This document shows, piece after piece, positions 15,431 to 24,047 of a DNA stretch of 64,000 nucleotides (the stretch's first letter is position 1; each line of letters starts with the position of its first letter). The stretch is from Acidobacteriota bacterium (GTDB lineage: Bacteria; Acidobacteriota; Vicinamibacteria; Vicinamibacterales; UBA2999). The notes beneath the pieces were generated by a model that saw only the letters and a list, made by a program, of their open reading frames with translations, was not told the DNA's origin and ran no database searches. The stretch lies in the NCBI GenBank assembly GCA_020851565.1, contig JADZCN010000161.1, positions 1 through 64,000 of the forward strand, given 5' to 3'. The position numbers were made by a program, and so were the translations under genes.

Positions 15431-17806
15431 TCAGAAACGCGCCACGAGCGCCATGCGCACCGTGAAGGGCTCGACCGGGTGGAAATGGAGGCCGTCCACT
15501 CCGCCGACGGGCTCGCCGCGCAACCGTGACGTGTAGAAGTAGTCGATGTCGGAGCTCTTCGAGTCGAGCAGGTTCAGGAAGTCCGCCTTGATCCGCCAGA
15601 CGCGTGACACCTGGTAGCCGGCCTCCGCGCTCACCAGGTTGGACGCCCGGCTGCGAACGCTGTTGTCCTCCACGAGCGGCCGCGGGCCGAAGTAGCGCCA
15701 GCGGAGGCTCCCGCTCCACTTGCTGGCCGGCGCGAGCGTCATCCCCGCGGTCGCCACGCCCTCGATGGCGCCGGGAATGCGGTCGCCCTCGGGTGCGGCG
15801 TCCGTGAAGCGCGCGCGCGAGTAGGCGATGCTGCCGTCGAGCGTCAGCCAGCGGGTTGCGCGGTAATCCGCGTCCCACTCGATGCCGATCCGGCGGCTCG
15901 GCCGGCTGGCCTCGGTGGTGCCGGCATCGCCGATGAAGAGCAGCTCGGAGTCGATCCACAGCCCCCAGACGGCCAGCGTCGTGTGCATGCGCGGCAGCGC
16001 GAGGGTGCGCAGGCCCACCTCGGCGCCGCGCGCGCGGACCAGCGGGTCGACCGCCTCTACGGGCTCGCCGCTGACCGGGTCCTGCCGGATGGTCGCACCG
16101 CGCCCGTCGTTGCTGTGAAAGCCGCCGCCGGCGCTCGCGTAGAGCTCTGTCCGCCGCCACGGCCCCAACGCGACACTCAGCTTCGGGTTGACGATGCCGT
16201 CGGACTTCGATCCGCCGTTCACGGGATCGCCCGCGTCGACCTTCCATCGATAGACGTCGCCGCGGAGGCCGAGCGTCGTCCGAACGACGGGCGACCACTG
16301 GGTCTGCACCTCCGCGTACGCGCCGCCGCTCGTCTGGCCCACGCCGTCCTCGCGGATTGTCGAGAGGCGCCGGCGTGTCACCGTCCGGTACAACCCGACC
16401 CCGGCGATTGCGTCACGCCGAACCTCGCCGCCGACGGTCACCTGCGAGCGCCGGTCGAAGAGCGTGGCCGATCGCGTGTGGCTCGCGCGGCCGCCGAAGA
16501 CGAAGCGGTCGTCACGCTGCTCGAACTGGTCGCCGTTCTCCGGGTCGTCCAGGAAGTACGTGAAGTTCGAGAACAGGTCGAGGCCGTAGCCGAAGGCGTA
16601 GCCCTCGACGCGCGTGATGCCGCCGGTCGTCGTGCGCTGCCACTCCGCCATCCCGCCCATGCGGTGCGTCTTTCCGCCGTTGGTGCGATCGAGGTATCCG
16701 AACCGCGAGAGCGCGCCCTCGTCCACCGCGCGCCGGGGAATCTGGTCCGATGCATTCCAGTCGGCCTGGTACGCGATCGCCGAGAGCGACACGCCGTTGG
16801 TGGCGGTGCCCTGGCTGTAGCGCACGAGGCCGTTCCACCGCCGCATCACGTCCGGCCGATCCCATGGACCGTCGTTGCCCATGGCCTCGCCCGCGACGAG
16901 CAGGTGGCCGTTGCCGACCGCCGGCGAGGCGGCCGCCAGCACGCGGCCGTAGCCGTAGGTTCCGCCCTCGATGCGGGCGATCGGCGCGTCGAGCACGTTC
17001 AGGTAGCTCACGCGGATGGTGCCCGCGGCCGAGAAGTCCCCGGCCTCCGCCGCGTAGGTCCCCTTGCGGTACTGGATGCCGCTCACGAGCTCGGGGATGA
17101 GGAAGTTCATGTCGGCATAGCCCTGCCCGTGGCCGTGCGTAGGCAGGTTGACCGGCATTCCCGCCACCGACAGCGCGAGGTCGGTGCCGTGATCGATATT
17201 GAACCCGCGCAGGTAGTACTGATTGGCCTTCCCTTCGCCGCTGTGCTGGCTGACGACCATGCCGGGCACGCTCTCCAGCGCCTCGGCCGGCCGCCGGCGC
17301 GCGCGCTCGTTCAGCTCGAGCGGCGTAATCACGCCGGTGCTGGCCGCGTCTGCGACGCCGACCAGCTCGTCCTGCTCCGACACCGTGGACAGGTTGCGGA
17401 ACGTGTTGCTGCCGCTGACGACGACCGACGATGTGGCGGCGACGTAGAGCGTCGCATCCTGCGTCGTGGTGACGCCTGCCGTGACGGTCACGTTCCGGCG
17501 CAGCAGCATGACGAAGCTGGTGAGAGAGAAGCGCACCGCGTACGAGCCCGGCGGCACGGCCTCGATCACGTAACGCCCATCTTGCCCCGTTCTCGCGGAC
17601 AGCGGGGCACCGCCCGACTCCAGTTCCACGAGCACGGTGGGCAGTGGCTGGCCCGTCGTGTCCAGCACCAACCCCTGCACGCGCCCCGTGACGGGCGCCT
17701 GAGCGGCCGCGGCTTGCGGCCCCACGATGACGAGCGCGACGGCCGCGCACACGAGTGCCGTCCAGCGCTTTGGGGACACGCGTCCCCATCTGCGACGTGT
17801 CTTCAT
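15431..17806 (-). CDS. TonB-dependent outer-membrane receptor
   Basis: A 791-residue receptor. A signal peptide is followed by a carboxypeptidase-regulatory-like beta-sandwich (about residues 45-125, GRVQGLVLDTTGQPLPTV), then the plug (LESVPGMVVSQHSGEGKANQ, YYLRGFNIDHGTD) and a 22-strand-type barrel ending in aromatic MALVARF. The plug holds an unusual HGHGQGYADMNF loop. Receptors of this kind import a metal chelate or other large nutrient using TonB energy. The ATG at 17806 was chosen over one at 17818 because it begins the basic MKTRRRWGR signal. The His-rich exported protein gene just upstream suggests a metal ligand. Confidence 0.88.
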   Translation of the reverse strand: MKTRRRWGRVSPKRWTALVCAAVALVIVGPQAAAAQAPVTGRVQGLVLDTTGQPLPTVLVELESGGAPLSARTGQDGRYVIEAVPPGSYAVRFSLTSFVMLLRRNVTVTAGVTTTQDATLYVAATSSVVVSGSNTFRNLSTVSEQDELVGVADAASTGVITPLELNERARRRPAEALESVPGMVVSQHSGEGKANQYYLRGFNIDHGTDLALSVAGMPVNLPTHGHGQGYADMNFLIPELVSGIQYRKGTYAAEAGDFSAAGTIRVSYLNVLDAPIARIEGGTYGYGRVLAAASPAVGNGHLLVAGEAMGNDGPWDRPDVMRRWNGLVRYSQGTATNGVSLSAIAYQADWNASDQIPRRAVDEGALSRFGYLDRTNGGKTHRMGGMAEWQRTTTGGITRVEGYAFGYGLDLFSNFTYFLDDPENGDQFEQRDDRFVFGGRASHTRSATLFDRRSQVTVGGEVRRDAIAGVGLYRTVTRRRLSTIREDGVGQTSGGAYAEVQTQWSPVVRTTLGLRGDVYRWKVDAGDPVNGGSKSDGIVNPKLSVALGPWRRTELYASAGGGFHSNDGRGATIRQDPVSGEPVEAVDPLVRARGAEVGLRTLALPRMHTTLAVWGLWIDSELLFIGDAGTTEASRPSRRIGIEWDADYRATRWLTLDGSIAYSRARFTDAAPEGDRIPGAIEGVATAGMTLAPASKWSGSLRWRYFGPRPLVEDNSVRSRASNLVSAEAGYQVSRVWRIKADFLNLLDSKSSDIDYFYTSRLRGEPVGGVDGLHFHPVEPFTVRMALVARF

Positions 17807-17890
17807 GTCACACTCCACCTGACGTACGCGCGCCCGCAGCGGCAGGCACGCCTCTTCACTTCAACCGGCAACGAGAAACGTGAAGCGGTG

Positions 17891-18406
17891 TCAGGCGGGA
17901 GGGCCGCGGGCTGGCGGTTGCGGGCGAGCCGGCGCGCGGTAGTCGCGAACCGGCGTGTCGGGGGGCGCGGCTACGGTCTCCGCGGGCGGCGGAACGAGGA
18001 GTGGCGGCGGGCCTTCGACCAGCGCGACGCCGAAGTGCGCCACGCTGCCGCGCCCGTGGTCATGGAGCGGCGAGCCGTGCGAGTGGGCGGGAGCGCCGTT
18101 GCCGGTCGTGCCGGCAGGGCCATCCCCCTGCGCCGCCGCGGCGTCATCGCCGTTCAGCCACGCGCGCTCCTCGGGCGTCAGCTCGTCGGCGTGATCGTGG
18201 ACCAGCCCGGCCCGGTGTGCCGCCTCGTGGGCCGCTGCGGCGGGGGCGCCGAGCTCCGGGCCGTGCGTGTGATCGTTGCGATGGGTGGCGAGGTGCGCCA
18301 CGGGCGCCAGCTGGGCCGCCACCACGAACACGCCGAGCAGGACGGGCCCGGCGACCCGGCGGATGTCCCGGCAAGAGGTGCGGCCCGTCAGCATGCCGCC
18401 ACTCAC
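17891..18406 (-). CDS. His-rich exported protein
   Basis: A 171-residue protein with an N-terminal membrane or signal segment (RRVAGPVLLGVFVVAAQLAPVAHLA) followed by a low-complexity, histidine-rich region with HRNDHTHG, HEAAHRAGLVHDHAD and HSHGSPLHDHGRG, ending in a Pro-rich tail. More than fifteen His residues in clusters point to metal binding (Zn, Ni, Co or Cu). No catalytic family is recognised. The start is GTG 18406 or ATG 18394. It lies 84 bp upstream of, and in line with, the TonB receptor gene, so the pair probably belongs to one metal-acquisition unit. Confidence 0.7.
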   Translation of the reverse strand: MSGGMLTGRTSCRDIRRVAGPVLLGVFVVAAQLAPVAHLATHRNDHTHGPELGAPAAAAHEAAHRAGLVHDHADELTPEERAWLNGDDAAAAQGDGPAGTTGNGAPAHSHGSPLHDHGRGSVAHFGVALVEGPPPLLVPPPAETVAAPPDTPVRDYRAPARPQPPARGPPA

Positions 18407-18478
18407 GATATCGCAACGCCATCCGCGGCGGATAACCGTGCCGTACGGCAGCCGGGCCCCGCAACCGGCAACCGTCTC

Positions 18479-18506
18479 TTGACAACCTTCGAAGCGGGTG
18501 TATGCT
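18479..18506 (+). promoter_or_regulatory. Sigma-70-type promoter of the cupin-TetR operon
   Basis: A consensus -35 TTGACA (18479-18484) and a -10-like TATGCT (18501-18506) are separated by 16 bp. The predicted start point falls within the operator palindrome at 18512-18531, so repressor binding would block transcription. Confidence 0.7.
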
Positions 18507-18511
18507 GCGTC

Positions 18512-18531
18512 ACTAGACCGATTGGTCTAGT
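18512..18531. promoter_or_regulatory. TetR-family operator palindrome (NemR-box type)
   Basis: A perfect inverted repeat ACTAGACC-GATT-GGTCTAGT with 8-bp arms and a 4-bp spacer. Its core TAGACC-N4-GGTCTA is the same as the published E. coli NemR box. It overlaps the expected transcription start, and a TetR-family gene lies downstream in the same operon, so autoregulation is likely. Confidence 0.82.
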
Positions 18532-18558
18532 CGAACGGCACACTCAGGAGGAACGACC

Positions 18559-18945
18559 ATGCGCGTGGCCAAGGACAACGTGGACGTGAAGATGGAGATT
18601 CCCGGGGTCGTCATCCGCCAGCGGACGGGCTTCGGCGACGTGAACGGATACGGCAAGATCAGCGGCGAGTATTTCACTCTCTCAGCGGGCGTCGACACCA
18701 CGGAGCTCTTCCTGGGACTGGAAGGCGACCGCTGCCAATGCCCCCACTGGGGATTCGTCCTGCGCGGCCAGATCACGACCACCGATGCGGACGGCGCACA
18801 GGAGACCGTGCATGCGAACGATCTCTTCTACTGGCCGCCCGGGCACAACGTGAAGGTCGACGCCGATGCGGAGATCGTCATGTTCAGCCCGCAGCGCGAG
18901 CACACCCACGTGATCAACCACATGATCGAGAAGGTCAAGGCCTAG
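18559..18945 (+). CDS. Small cupin-fold protein
   Basis: A 128-residue single-domain protein. The pattern CPHWGFVLRGQITTT and NDLFYWPPGHNVKVDADAEIVMFSP is the beta-barrel core of a cupin, with possible metal ligands H and E/D positions incomplete compared with the canonical set. The AGGAGG ribosome site lies before the ATG. No clear enzyme family is recognised. It is under the NemR-box promoter and shares its stop region with the TetR gene (TAGTG), so it is the operon's effector gene and probably acts in electrophile or stress response; this is inferred from context. Confidence 0.75.
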   Translation: MRVAKDNVDVKMEIPGVVIRQRTGFGDVNGYGKISGEYFTLSAGVDTTELFLGLEGDRCQCPHWGFVLRGQITTTDADGAQETVHANDLFYWPPGHNVKVDADAEIVMFSPQREHTHVINHMIEKVKA

Positions 18946-19529
18946 TGCAGCCGTCGCACCCGACCAAGCAGCGCCTGCTCGATGCGGGGTGGGCCATGCT
19001 CCTCGAGCATGGCTACAACGACCTGGGCATCCAGGCGCTGCTGGCCGCGACGGGTACCCCGAAGGGCTCCTTCTACCATCATTTCAAGGACAAGGAGGAC
19101 TTCGCGCTCCAGGTCATCGATCAGTACATGGCGCAGGTCCACGAGGGCCTCGAGGCGTGTCTGGACGACCAGGGCCGGCCTCCGCTCGAGCGGGTGCGCC
19201 GGTTCTTCGAGTTGACGCAGCAGAGCTACCGGAAAGAGGGCTACATGGGCTGCCTGCTGGGAGGACTCGGACAGGAGCTGTCGGGCGTGAGCGACGTGTT
19301 TCGACGCAAGATCGAGGGGTGCTTCTCCGAGATCGCCACCCGAATCGCCGCCTGCCTGGAGCAGGCGCGGAAACGCGGCGACCTCCCGGCCGATTCGAAC
19401 CCGCGGCGCATGGCCAACCTCCTGGTCGACTGCTGGGAAGGTGCCGCGCTTCGGAGCCGTCTACGGGGGGATGCCGCGCCGCTGACCGCCATGCTCGACT
19501 TCTACTTCCAGTCTGCTGCCCGCCGCTGA
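18945..19529 (+). CDS. TetR-family repressor (NemR-like)
   Basis: A 194-residue regulator starting at GTG 18945, which overlaps the cupin stop by one base. The N-terminal helix-turn-helix reads TKQRLLDAGWAMLLEHGYNDL and ALLAATGTPKGSFYHHFKDK. The C-terminal ligand domain contains YMGCLLGGLGQELSG, a stretch typical of the NemR/AcuR/DhaR-like group, with a cysteine that could sense electrophiles. It is expected to bind the TAGACC palindrome in front of the operon. An ATG-start form is not available in this frame. Confidence 0.88.
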   Translation: MQPSHPTKQRLLDAGWAMLLEHGYNDLGIQALLAATGTPKGSFYHHFKDKEDFALQVIDQYMAQVHEGLEACLDDQGRPPLERVRRFFELTQQSYRKEGYMGCLLGGLGQELSGVSDVFRRKIEGCFSEIATRIAACLEQARKRGDLPADSNPRRMANLLVDCWEGAALRSRLRGDAAPLTAMLDFYFQSAARR

Positions 19530-19540
19530 CACCCCGCGGG

Positions 19541-21349
19541 TCAGGCTTTCTCGGGTGACAGGATGAGCACGGAGTAAGCGGGCAGTGTCAGAGCGGCGGT
19601 GGCCGGCAATCCGTCATCGGGGGTGTCGATCGCCACGACTCGCGCCGGGCCCTCGCCCCTGAAGGTCTCGCTGTAGAGGGGTGAATCGGTGTTCAGGCGG
19701 ACCGCCCATGCGCCGGGCATCGGGAAGCCGATCACGTAGTCCTCCAGCCGCTGGTGGCCGAGATTGACGGCCACCATCACGGCGTCCTGCCGATCCTCGC
19801 GATCGGACCGCAGGAAGGCCAGCACGTTGCGCGCGTCGTCCAGGTGATACACGTCCAGGTCGTGACCAAGCAGGCCCGGCGTCTCGCCGCGCAGGTTCCG
19901 CCGCGCGGCTACCAGGTCGCGATAGAGACGCACGATGCCGCGATACTGCTCGGCCTGGTGCCAGTCGAGCGCCGAGTCGTTACGGAACCAGCCTCCCTGC
20001 AGGAACTCCTGGCCCTGGAAGATCATCGGGATCCCCGGCGCCGTGAACACCAGCGCGGCGGCCAGCGTCGAGCGCTTCTGCGCGAACCAGTCGCCCACGG
20101 CGTCGCCCGCGATCTCGTGCGGCACGCGCGCCTTGCCGTTGGCCACCTCGTCGTGCGACTCCGAGTAGATGACCCGGCGGAAGGCGTCTCCCACGGCCGG
20201 CTTCATCAGCGCCTCCGCCACCGCGTGCATCGACCGATGGTCATCGTCGGCGGCGATGACCGCCTGCCGGACGGGATGGACGAAGCGGGCGTCCCACTGG
20301 GCGCCGAAGCCGGCGCCGCCCTCGGCGGTGGGTTTGGTCAGCCAGTCGTTGTCCTGCAGGTCCTCGGCGATGGTGATGGCGCCGGGCCGCAGGCGCTGCA
20401 CCTCGTCGTTCACCCACTGCGCGAGCGACCAGCCGTCGGGGAGCGACTCCGAGCCTTCACCGTCCACGGTGCGCATGTAGAGCGTCATGTCGAAGCGGAG
20501 CCCGTCGACGTGGTACTCCTCGAGCCACATCACCGCGTTGTCGCGGATGAAGGCGCGCACTTCAGGCCGCCCGTAGTCGGGCCGCGTCCGGCCCCACGGC
20601 GTCGACGCCCGGTGATCGTTGTAGAGGTAGATGCCGCCGCCGTCGTGCTCCGACCAGCCGTCGAACCGCCACAGGTGCAGGTCGTCGGGGCCGAAATGGT
20701 TGTAGACGACATCGAGGATGACGCCGAGGCCCCGGGCATGCGCCTCCTTCACGAAGGCCCTCAGCCCTTCCTGACCGCCGTATGCCCGCTCGACCGCAAA
20801 CGGGCACGCGGGGTTGTAGCCCCACGAGTGGTCGCCCGAGAACTCGCCCACCGGCATCAGCTGCACGTCGGTGACCCCGAGTCTCACGAGGTGATCGAGC
20901 ACGCGGACCGCATCGGCGAACGTCGCAGGCGCGCTGGCGTCCGGGGCACGGCCCACCGTGCCCACGTGCATCTCGTAGATCACCATCGTGTACCACGGGT
21001 GCAACACCGGCGCGTCGTTCCCCCAGTCGAAATCCGGCGCGCAGATGATGCCGTTGCCCATCGAATGGGTGACGGCGCGGGCGCGCGGGTCGATCCGGGA
21101 CAGCCACTGGTCCCCCGCGCGCAGCTCGAATCGGTACTCGTGGCCGGGCCTCGCGCCGGGCACGAAGGCCCACCACGTCCCGTCCTCGGCGCGCTCCATG
21201 CCGTGGGCGTCGCGGCTCCGGGCATTGAAGTCGCCGACCACGGAAACCGCGTCCGCATGCGGTGCCCACACGCCGAAGTGAACGCCGTCGGCCGTGGCCG
21301 AGGAACCAAGGACGCGAGCGACGGGGGCGGTCGTAGTGCTTGTGTTCAT
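19541..21349 (-). CDS. GH13 alpha-glucan enzyme (branching-enzyme-like)
   Basis: A 602-residue glycoside hydrolase family 13 protein. An N-terminal CBM48/early-set domain (VHFGVWAPHADAVSVVGDFN) precedes the TIM barrel. Catalytic residues can be placed: nucleophile Asp in DGLRFDMTLYM, acid/base Glu in ITIAEDLQ, and the transition-state Asp in YSESHDEVANGK. The last motif is closest to glycogen-branching enzymes, but the length (GlgB is usually 620-730) and details also fit short GH13 branching or trehalohydrolase relatives. No glycogen gene neighbours are present. It starts at ATG 21349. Confidence 0.82.
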   Translation of the reverse strand: MNTSTTTAPVARVLGSSATADGVHFGVWAPHADAVSVVGDFNARSRDAHGMERAEDGTWWAFVPGARPGHEYRFELRAGDQWLSRIDPRARAVTHSMGNGIICAPDFDWGNDAPVLHPWYTMVIYEMHVGTVGRAPDASAPATFADAVRVLDHLVRLGVTDVQLMPVGEFSGDHSWGYNPACPFAVERAYGGQEGLRAFVKEAHARGLGVILDVVYNHFGPDDLHLWRFDGWSEHDGGGIYLYNDHRASTPWGRTRPDYGRPEVRAFIRDNAVMWLEEYHVDGLRFDMTLYMRTVDGEGSESLPDGWSLAQWVNDEVQRLRPGAITIAEDLQDNDWLTKPTAEGGAGFGAQWDARFVHPVRQAVIAADDDHRSMHAVAEALMKPAVGDAFRRVIYSESHDEVANGKARVPHEIAGDAVGDWFAQKRSTLAAALVFTAPGIPMIFQGQEFLQGGWFRNDSALDWHQAEQYRGIVRLYRDLVAARRNLRGETPGLLGHDLDVYHLDDARNVLAFLRSDREDRQDAVMVAVNLGHQRLEDYVIGFPMPGAWAVRLNTDSPLYSETFRGEGPARVVAIDTPDDGLPATAALTLPAYSVLILSPEKA

Positions 21350-21720
21350 GAGAGCCTGCCAGGTCAGCACGGAGCAGTTCGCGTGCCAACCTCATCCACC
21401 CCGATCCGGCTCGTCCAGGCCCGCGAGGGGCGCCTCGGCCGGCCCGGCTGTGGCGCGCCGTTCCAGTTGTAGGTAGCGTCCTTCCAGCCCCGGTGCTCAC
21501 CACCGCGGCGAGGGCCATGTTGGCCGCCCATGCCTCAGCACCCCTGGTGCGCCCCCCAGGGCGCCGGTCCGCGACGCTCTCGGCCTGGATGTCCGCGGTA
21601 TAGCGCCCGCGCCATTGAGGCGCTGGCCCGAGCGGCCACGGCCGCACGGCCCCCGACTTGAGCCGCCGCGGCTGTGGCGCAGGCCCGTGACCGTGGTTGG
21701 CGCGGTACACTGGCCATCAC
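21350..21720. other. 371-bp intergenic stretch with no recognised gene
   Basis: Between the GH13 gene and arfB, transcribed divergently. Only shadow-like frames cross it. No palindrome, repeat or clear promoter was identified beyond a possible short start region next to arfB. It presumably holds both promoters. Confidence 0.5.
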
Positions 21721-22140
21721 GTGCTGTGGATCACACCCGCGCTCTCGATCGATGAACGGGAGCTCGACGAGCGCTTCGTCCGCGCCTCCGGCCCCGGCGG
21801 CCAGAACGTCAACAAGGTGGCGACGGCAGTGGAGCTGCGCTTCGACGTGACGGGCTCGTCGCTGCCGGCAGACGTCAAGCAGCGGTTGACGTCGCTGGCC
21901 GGCCGCCGCCTGACGGCCGAGGGAGTGCTGCTGGTCGACAGCAGCGAGCACCGGACGCAAGGTCAGAATCGCCAGGCGGCGCGCGAGCGGCTGGTGGCGC
22001 TCATCCGGCAGGCCGCCATCGTGCCCACCCGGCGGCGGCCGACACGCGCCACGAAGGCGTCCAAGCTGCGTCGGCTGGCAACCAAGAAGAAGCGTGCCCA
22101 GGTGAAAGCCGGGCGTGGCCGTCCATCGGGCGACGACTGA
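21721..22140 (+). CDS. arfB: Alternative ribosome-rescue peptidyl-tRNA hydrolase ArfB
   Basis: A 139-residue release-factor-like protein. The catalytic GGQ motif sits in RASGPGGQNVNKVATAVELR, and the C-terminus is a highly basic tail (KASKLRRLATKKKRAQVKAGRG) that enters the mRNA channel of stalled ribosomes. It frees peptides from ribosomes stuck on mRNA without a stop codon. The frame reaches back to TTG 21697, but GTG 21721 begins the domain normally. It is a single gene. Confidence 0.92.
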   Translation: MLWITPALSIDERELDERFVRASGPGGQNVNKVATAVELRFDVTGSSLPADVKQRLTSLAGRRLTAEGVLLVDSSEHRTQGQNRQAARERLVALIRQAAIVPTRRRPTRATKASKLRRLATKKKRAQVKAGRGRPSGDD

Positions 22141-22203
22141 CCGGGGATCGTTTTCTGGCGAGAGGGAAGGCGCTCTTCCATCGACAATCTGACAATCTGC
22201 GGG

Positions 22204-24045
22204 TCAGCGGCGTGCGAGCGACAGCCGGAACGCGGCCATCTCCTCGCCGTTACGCACCAGCAGGACGTCGCCCACGAGCACCGGGTGGTTCCAGGTCTTG
22301 CCGTCGAGGGCTGGGACGCGGGCGACCTCCGTGAACCTGTCTGGTGTGGCGGATACCAGCGCCAGCTCGCCGTCCTCTGAGAGCACCAGCAGCAGGTCCT
22401 GATCGGGCAACAGCACGAGCTGACCGTGGCCATAGCGCCCGCCCTTCCACGCGCGCGTCCCGTCGTCGAGATTGATGGCCGCCAGGATGCTGCCATCGAA
22501 TCCATAGGCGTGTCCCTCGTGCACGACGAAGTCGTTGAAGTACGGCTTCAACCCGCGCGACGTCCAGCGCTCCTCGACCGTCCAGCCTGCAGATCCGCGC
22601 GCGACCGCGATGCGGCGCATGCCCATCCCGCCCATCGCGTCGCCCGAGGCGATGAGGACGTTGTTGTCCGGGGCCAGGGCGGGCTGCACGATGCTGACGG
22701 CCGGTTCCCCTGAGTGCTCCCACAGCAGTCCGCCGTCTGCCGGCGCGACGCTGATCGTGCGGGCGCCCCGGAGCAGCAGGACCTGGGGCACTCCCGCAAT
22801 CGTCACCAAGTGTGGCGAGCTGTAACCCCCGCCGCCCGGCTGTCCCATCCAGCGCGGCTCGCCGGTGCGGACGTCGTAAGCGGCGAGCTGGCCCGCGACG
22901 GCGACGATGACGACATCGCCTATCACCAGCGGCGAACCCGCGAGGCCCCAGTCCGGGATGGTCTTGCCGGTGTCGGTGGCCGCGTTGCGAGACCAGTTGC
23001 CAGCGCCACTCGTGGCGTCGAGCGCGTTCACGATGCCGGTGGCGCCCATCGCGTAGACGTGACCGTCGTGCACCGTTGGCGTCGCGCGGGGGCCGGCCCC
23101 GCCGTTCGACTCCCAGAAGCGGACCGGATCGTCGTGTCGCCACACCGGCTCGCCGGTGCTCAGCCGGTAGCAGGACACAACCTCGTGCTCTCCGCGCTGC
23201 TCCTGCGTGTAGACGAGGTCGCCGTGGACGGCGAAGGACGACCAGCCGGGTCCGATCGGCTTGCGCCAGAGCTCGACCGGTGGCTTGTGCGACCAATCGG
23301 TCTCGATTCGCACCCCGCGAACAGTGCCGTCGCGACCGGGGCCACGGAAGCCAGGCCAGTCGGGGACAGGTGCGGGCAGGTGCGAACGGGTGCTGGCAGG
23401 TGCGGGCGGGTGCGGGCCGGGTGCCGCGGGTGCATCAGGTGCGGCGGGTGCGGCGGCTGCGGATGCAACGGGGGGCACGGCTGCGGGTGTGGGGGGCGCA
23501 ACGGTCCGGGCGGGCGGTGCCTCCGTAACCGAGGCCAGCAAGCGATCTTCCGGCGTCGGCGTCCATCGCCAGTGCAGGTCCGAGTCTGCGTCACCGGTGA
23601 TCCCGCCGGTCCGAATGAGCGTGAGTGCACTGCCGGCCAGCGCGACGCAGGCGGCCATGGAGACGAACCTGGCCGCCCCGGAGAACCGCCGCCTGACCAT
23701 CGCGGCCCAGGCGATCAGGCCCAGGGCCAGGAGAGGCGTGCCAAAGACGAGCGGCATCTGTCGCATGAAGCCGTCGGCGATGGAGGGATGCACGAGCCTC
23801 CAGATCGCCGCGAGCACGGCGGCCATCACCGGCAGCGCGGCCACGCGCTCAGGCCATGGCGCCCGGCTGAACAGCAGCCACCACAGGAGCGCCACCGCCG
23901 CCCCAATCGCGCCCCCGAGCAGACCGAAGACGCCGGTCCCTTCCACGGTGAGCGGAACCAGCAGGCCGGGCACGATGAGCGCCGCGGCCACCATTCCCGG
24001 CCACAGGCGGAGGGGCTTGTGCGAGCTCACGCGATCGGTCGTCAT
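22204..24045 (-). CDS. Membrane-anchored PQQ-like beta-propeller protein
   Basis: A 613-residue protein. Four to five hydrophobic segments fill residues 1-150. A Pro/Ala-rich linker (about 180-225) follows, then a beta-propeller of PQQ/BamB-like repeats starting with WPGFRGPGRDG. Repeats such as GEPVWRHDD, GEPRWMGQPG and DGTRAWKGGRYG carry the typical W near the strand end. No catalytic dehydrogenase residues are obvious, so it may be a scaffold or binding protein. The ATG 24045 is 2 bases after the permease stop, so it is the last gene of the PadR-ADOP operon. The linker DNA contains a 10-bp repeat also found at 43.3 kb. Confidence 0.82.
   Translation of the reverse strand: MTTDRVSSHKPLRLWPGMVAAALIVPGLLVPLTVEGTGVFGLLGGAIGAAVALLWWLLFSRAPWPERVAALPVMAAVLAAIWRLVHPSIADGFMRQMPLVFGTPLLALGLIAWAAMVRRRFSGAARFVSMAACVALAGSALTLIRTGGITGDADSDLHWRWTPTPEDRLLASVTEAPPARTVAPPTPAAVPPVASAAAAPAAPDAPAAPGPHPPAPASTRSHLPAPVPDWPGFRGPGRDGTVRGVRIETDWSHKPPVELWRKPIGPGWSSFAVHGDLVYTQEQRGEHEVVSCYRLSTGEPVWRHDDPVRFWESNGGAGPRATPTVHDGHVYAMGATGIVNALDATSGAGNWSRNAATDTGKTIPDWGLAGSPLVIGDVVIVAVAGQLAAYDVRTGEPRWMGQPGGGGYSSPHLVTIAGVPQVLLLRGARTISVAPADGGLLWEHSGEPAVSIVQPALAPDNNVLIASGDAMGGMGMRRIAVARGSAGWTVEERWTSRGLKPYFNDFVVHEGHAYGFDGSILAAINLDDGTRAWKGGRYGHGQLVLLPDQDLLLVLSEDGELALVSATPDRFTEVARVPALDGKTWNHPVLVGDVLLVRNGEEMAAFRLSLARR
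23370..23460. repeat. 9-10 bp degenerate repeat inside the propeller gene linker
   Basis: On the plus strand, units like TGCGGGCAGG, TGCGAACGGG, TGCTGGCAGG and TGCGGGCGGG follow each other at 10-bp spacing, then at 9-bp spacing. They encode the Pro/Ala/His-rich linker on the minus strand. The first units are the reverse complement of those in the array at 43261-43340. Confidence 0.75.
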
Positions 24046-24047
24046 AG

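Noticed and set aside
15983-18589. An 868-codon plus-strand frame
   Set aside because: It is antisense to the TonB receptor and His-rich genes and has no domain.
21350-21720. Possible small RNA or gene in the gap
   Set aside because: No conserved-looking structure or terminator was seen.
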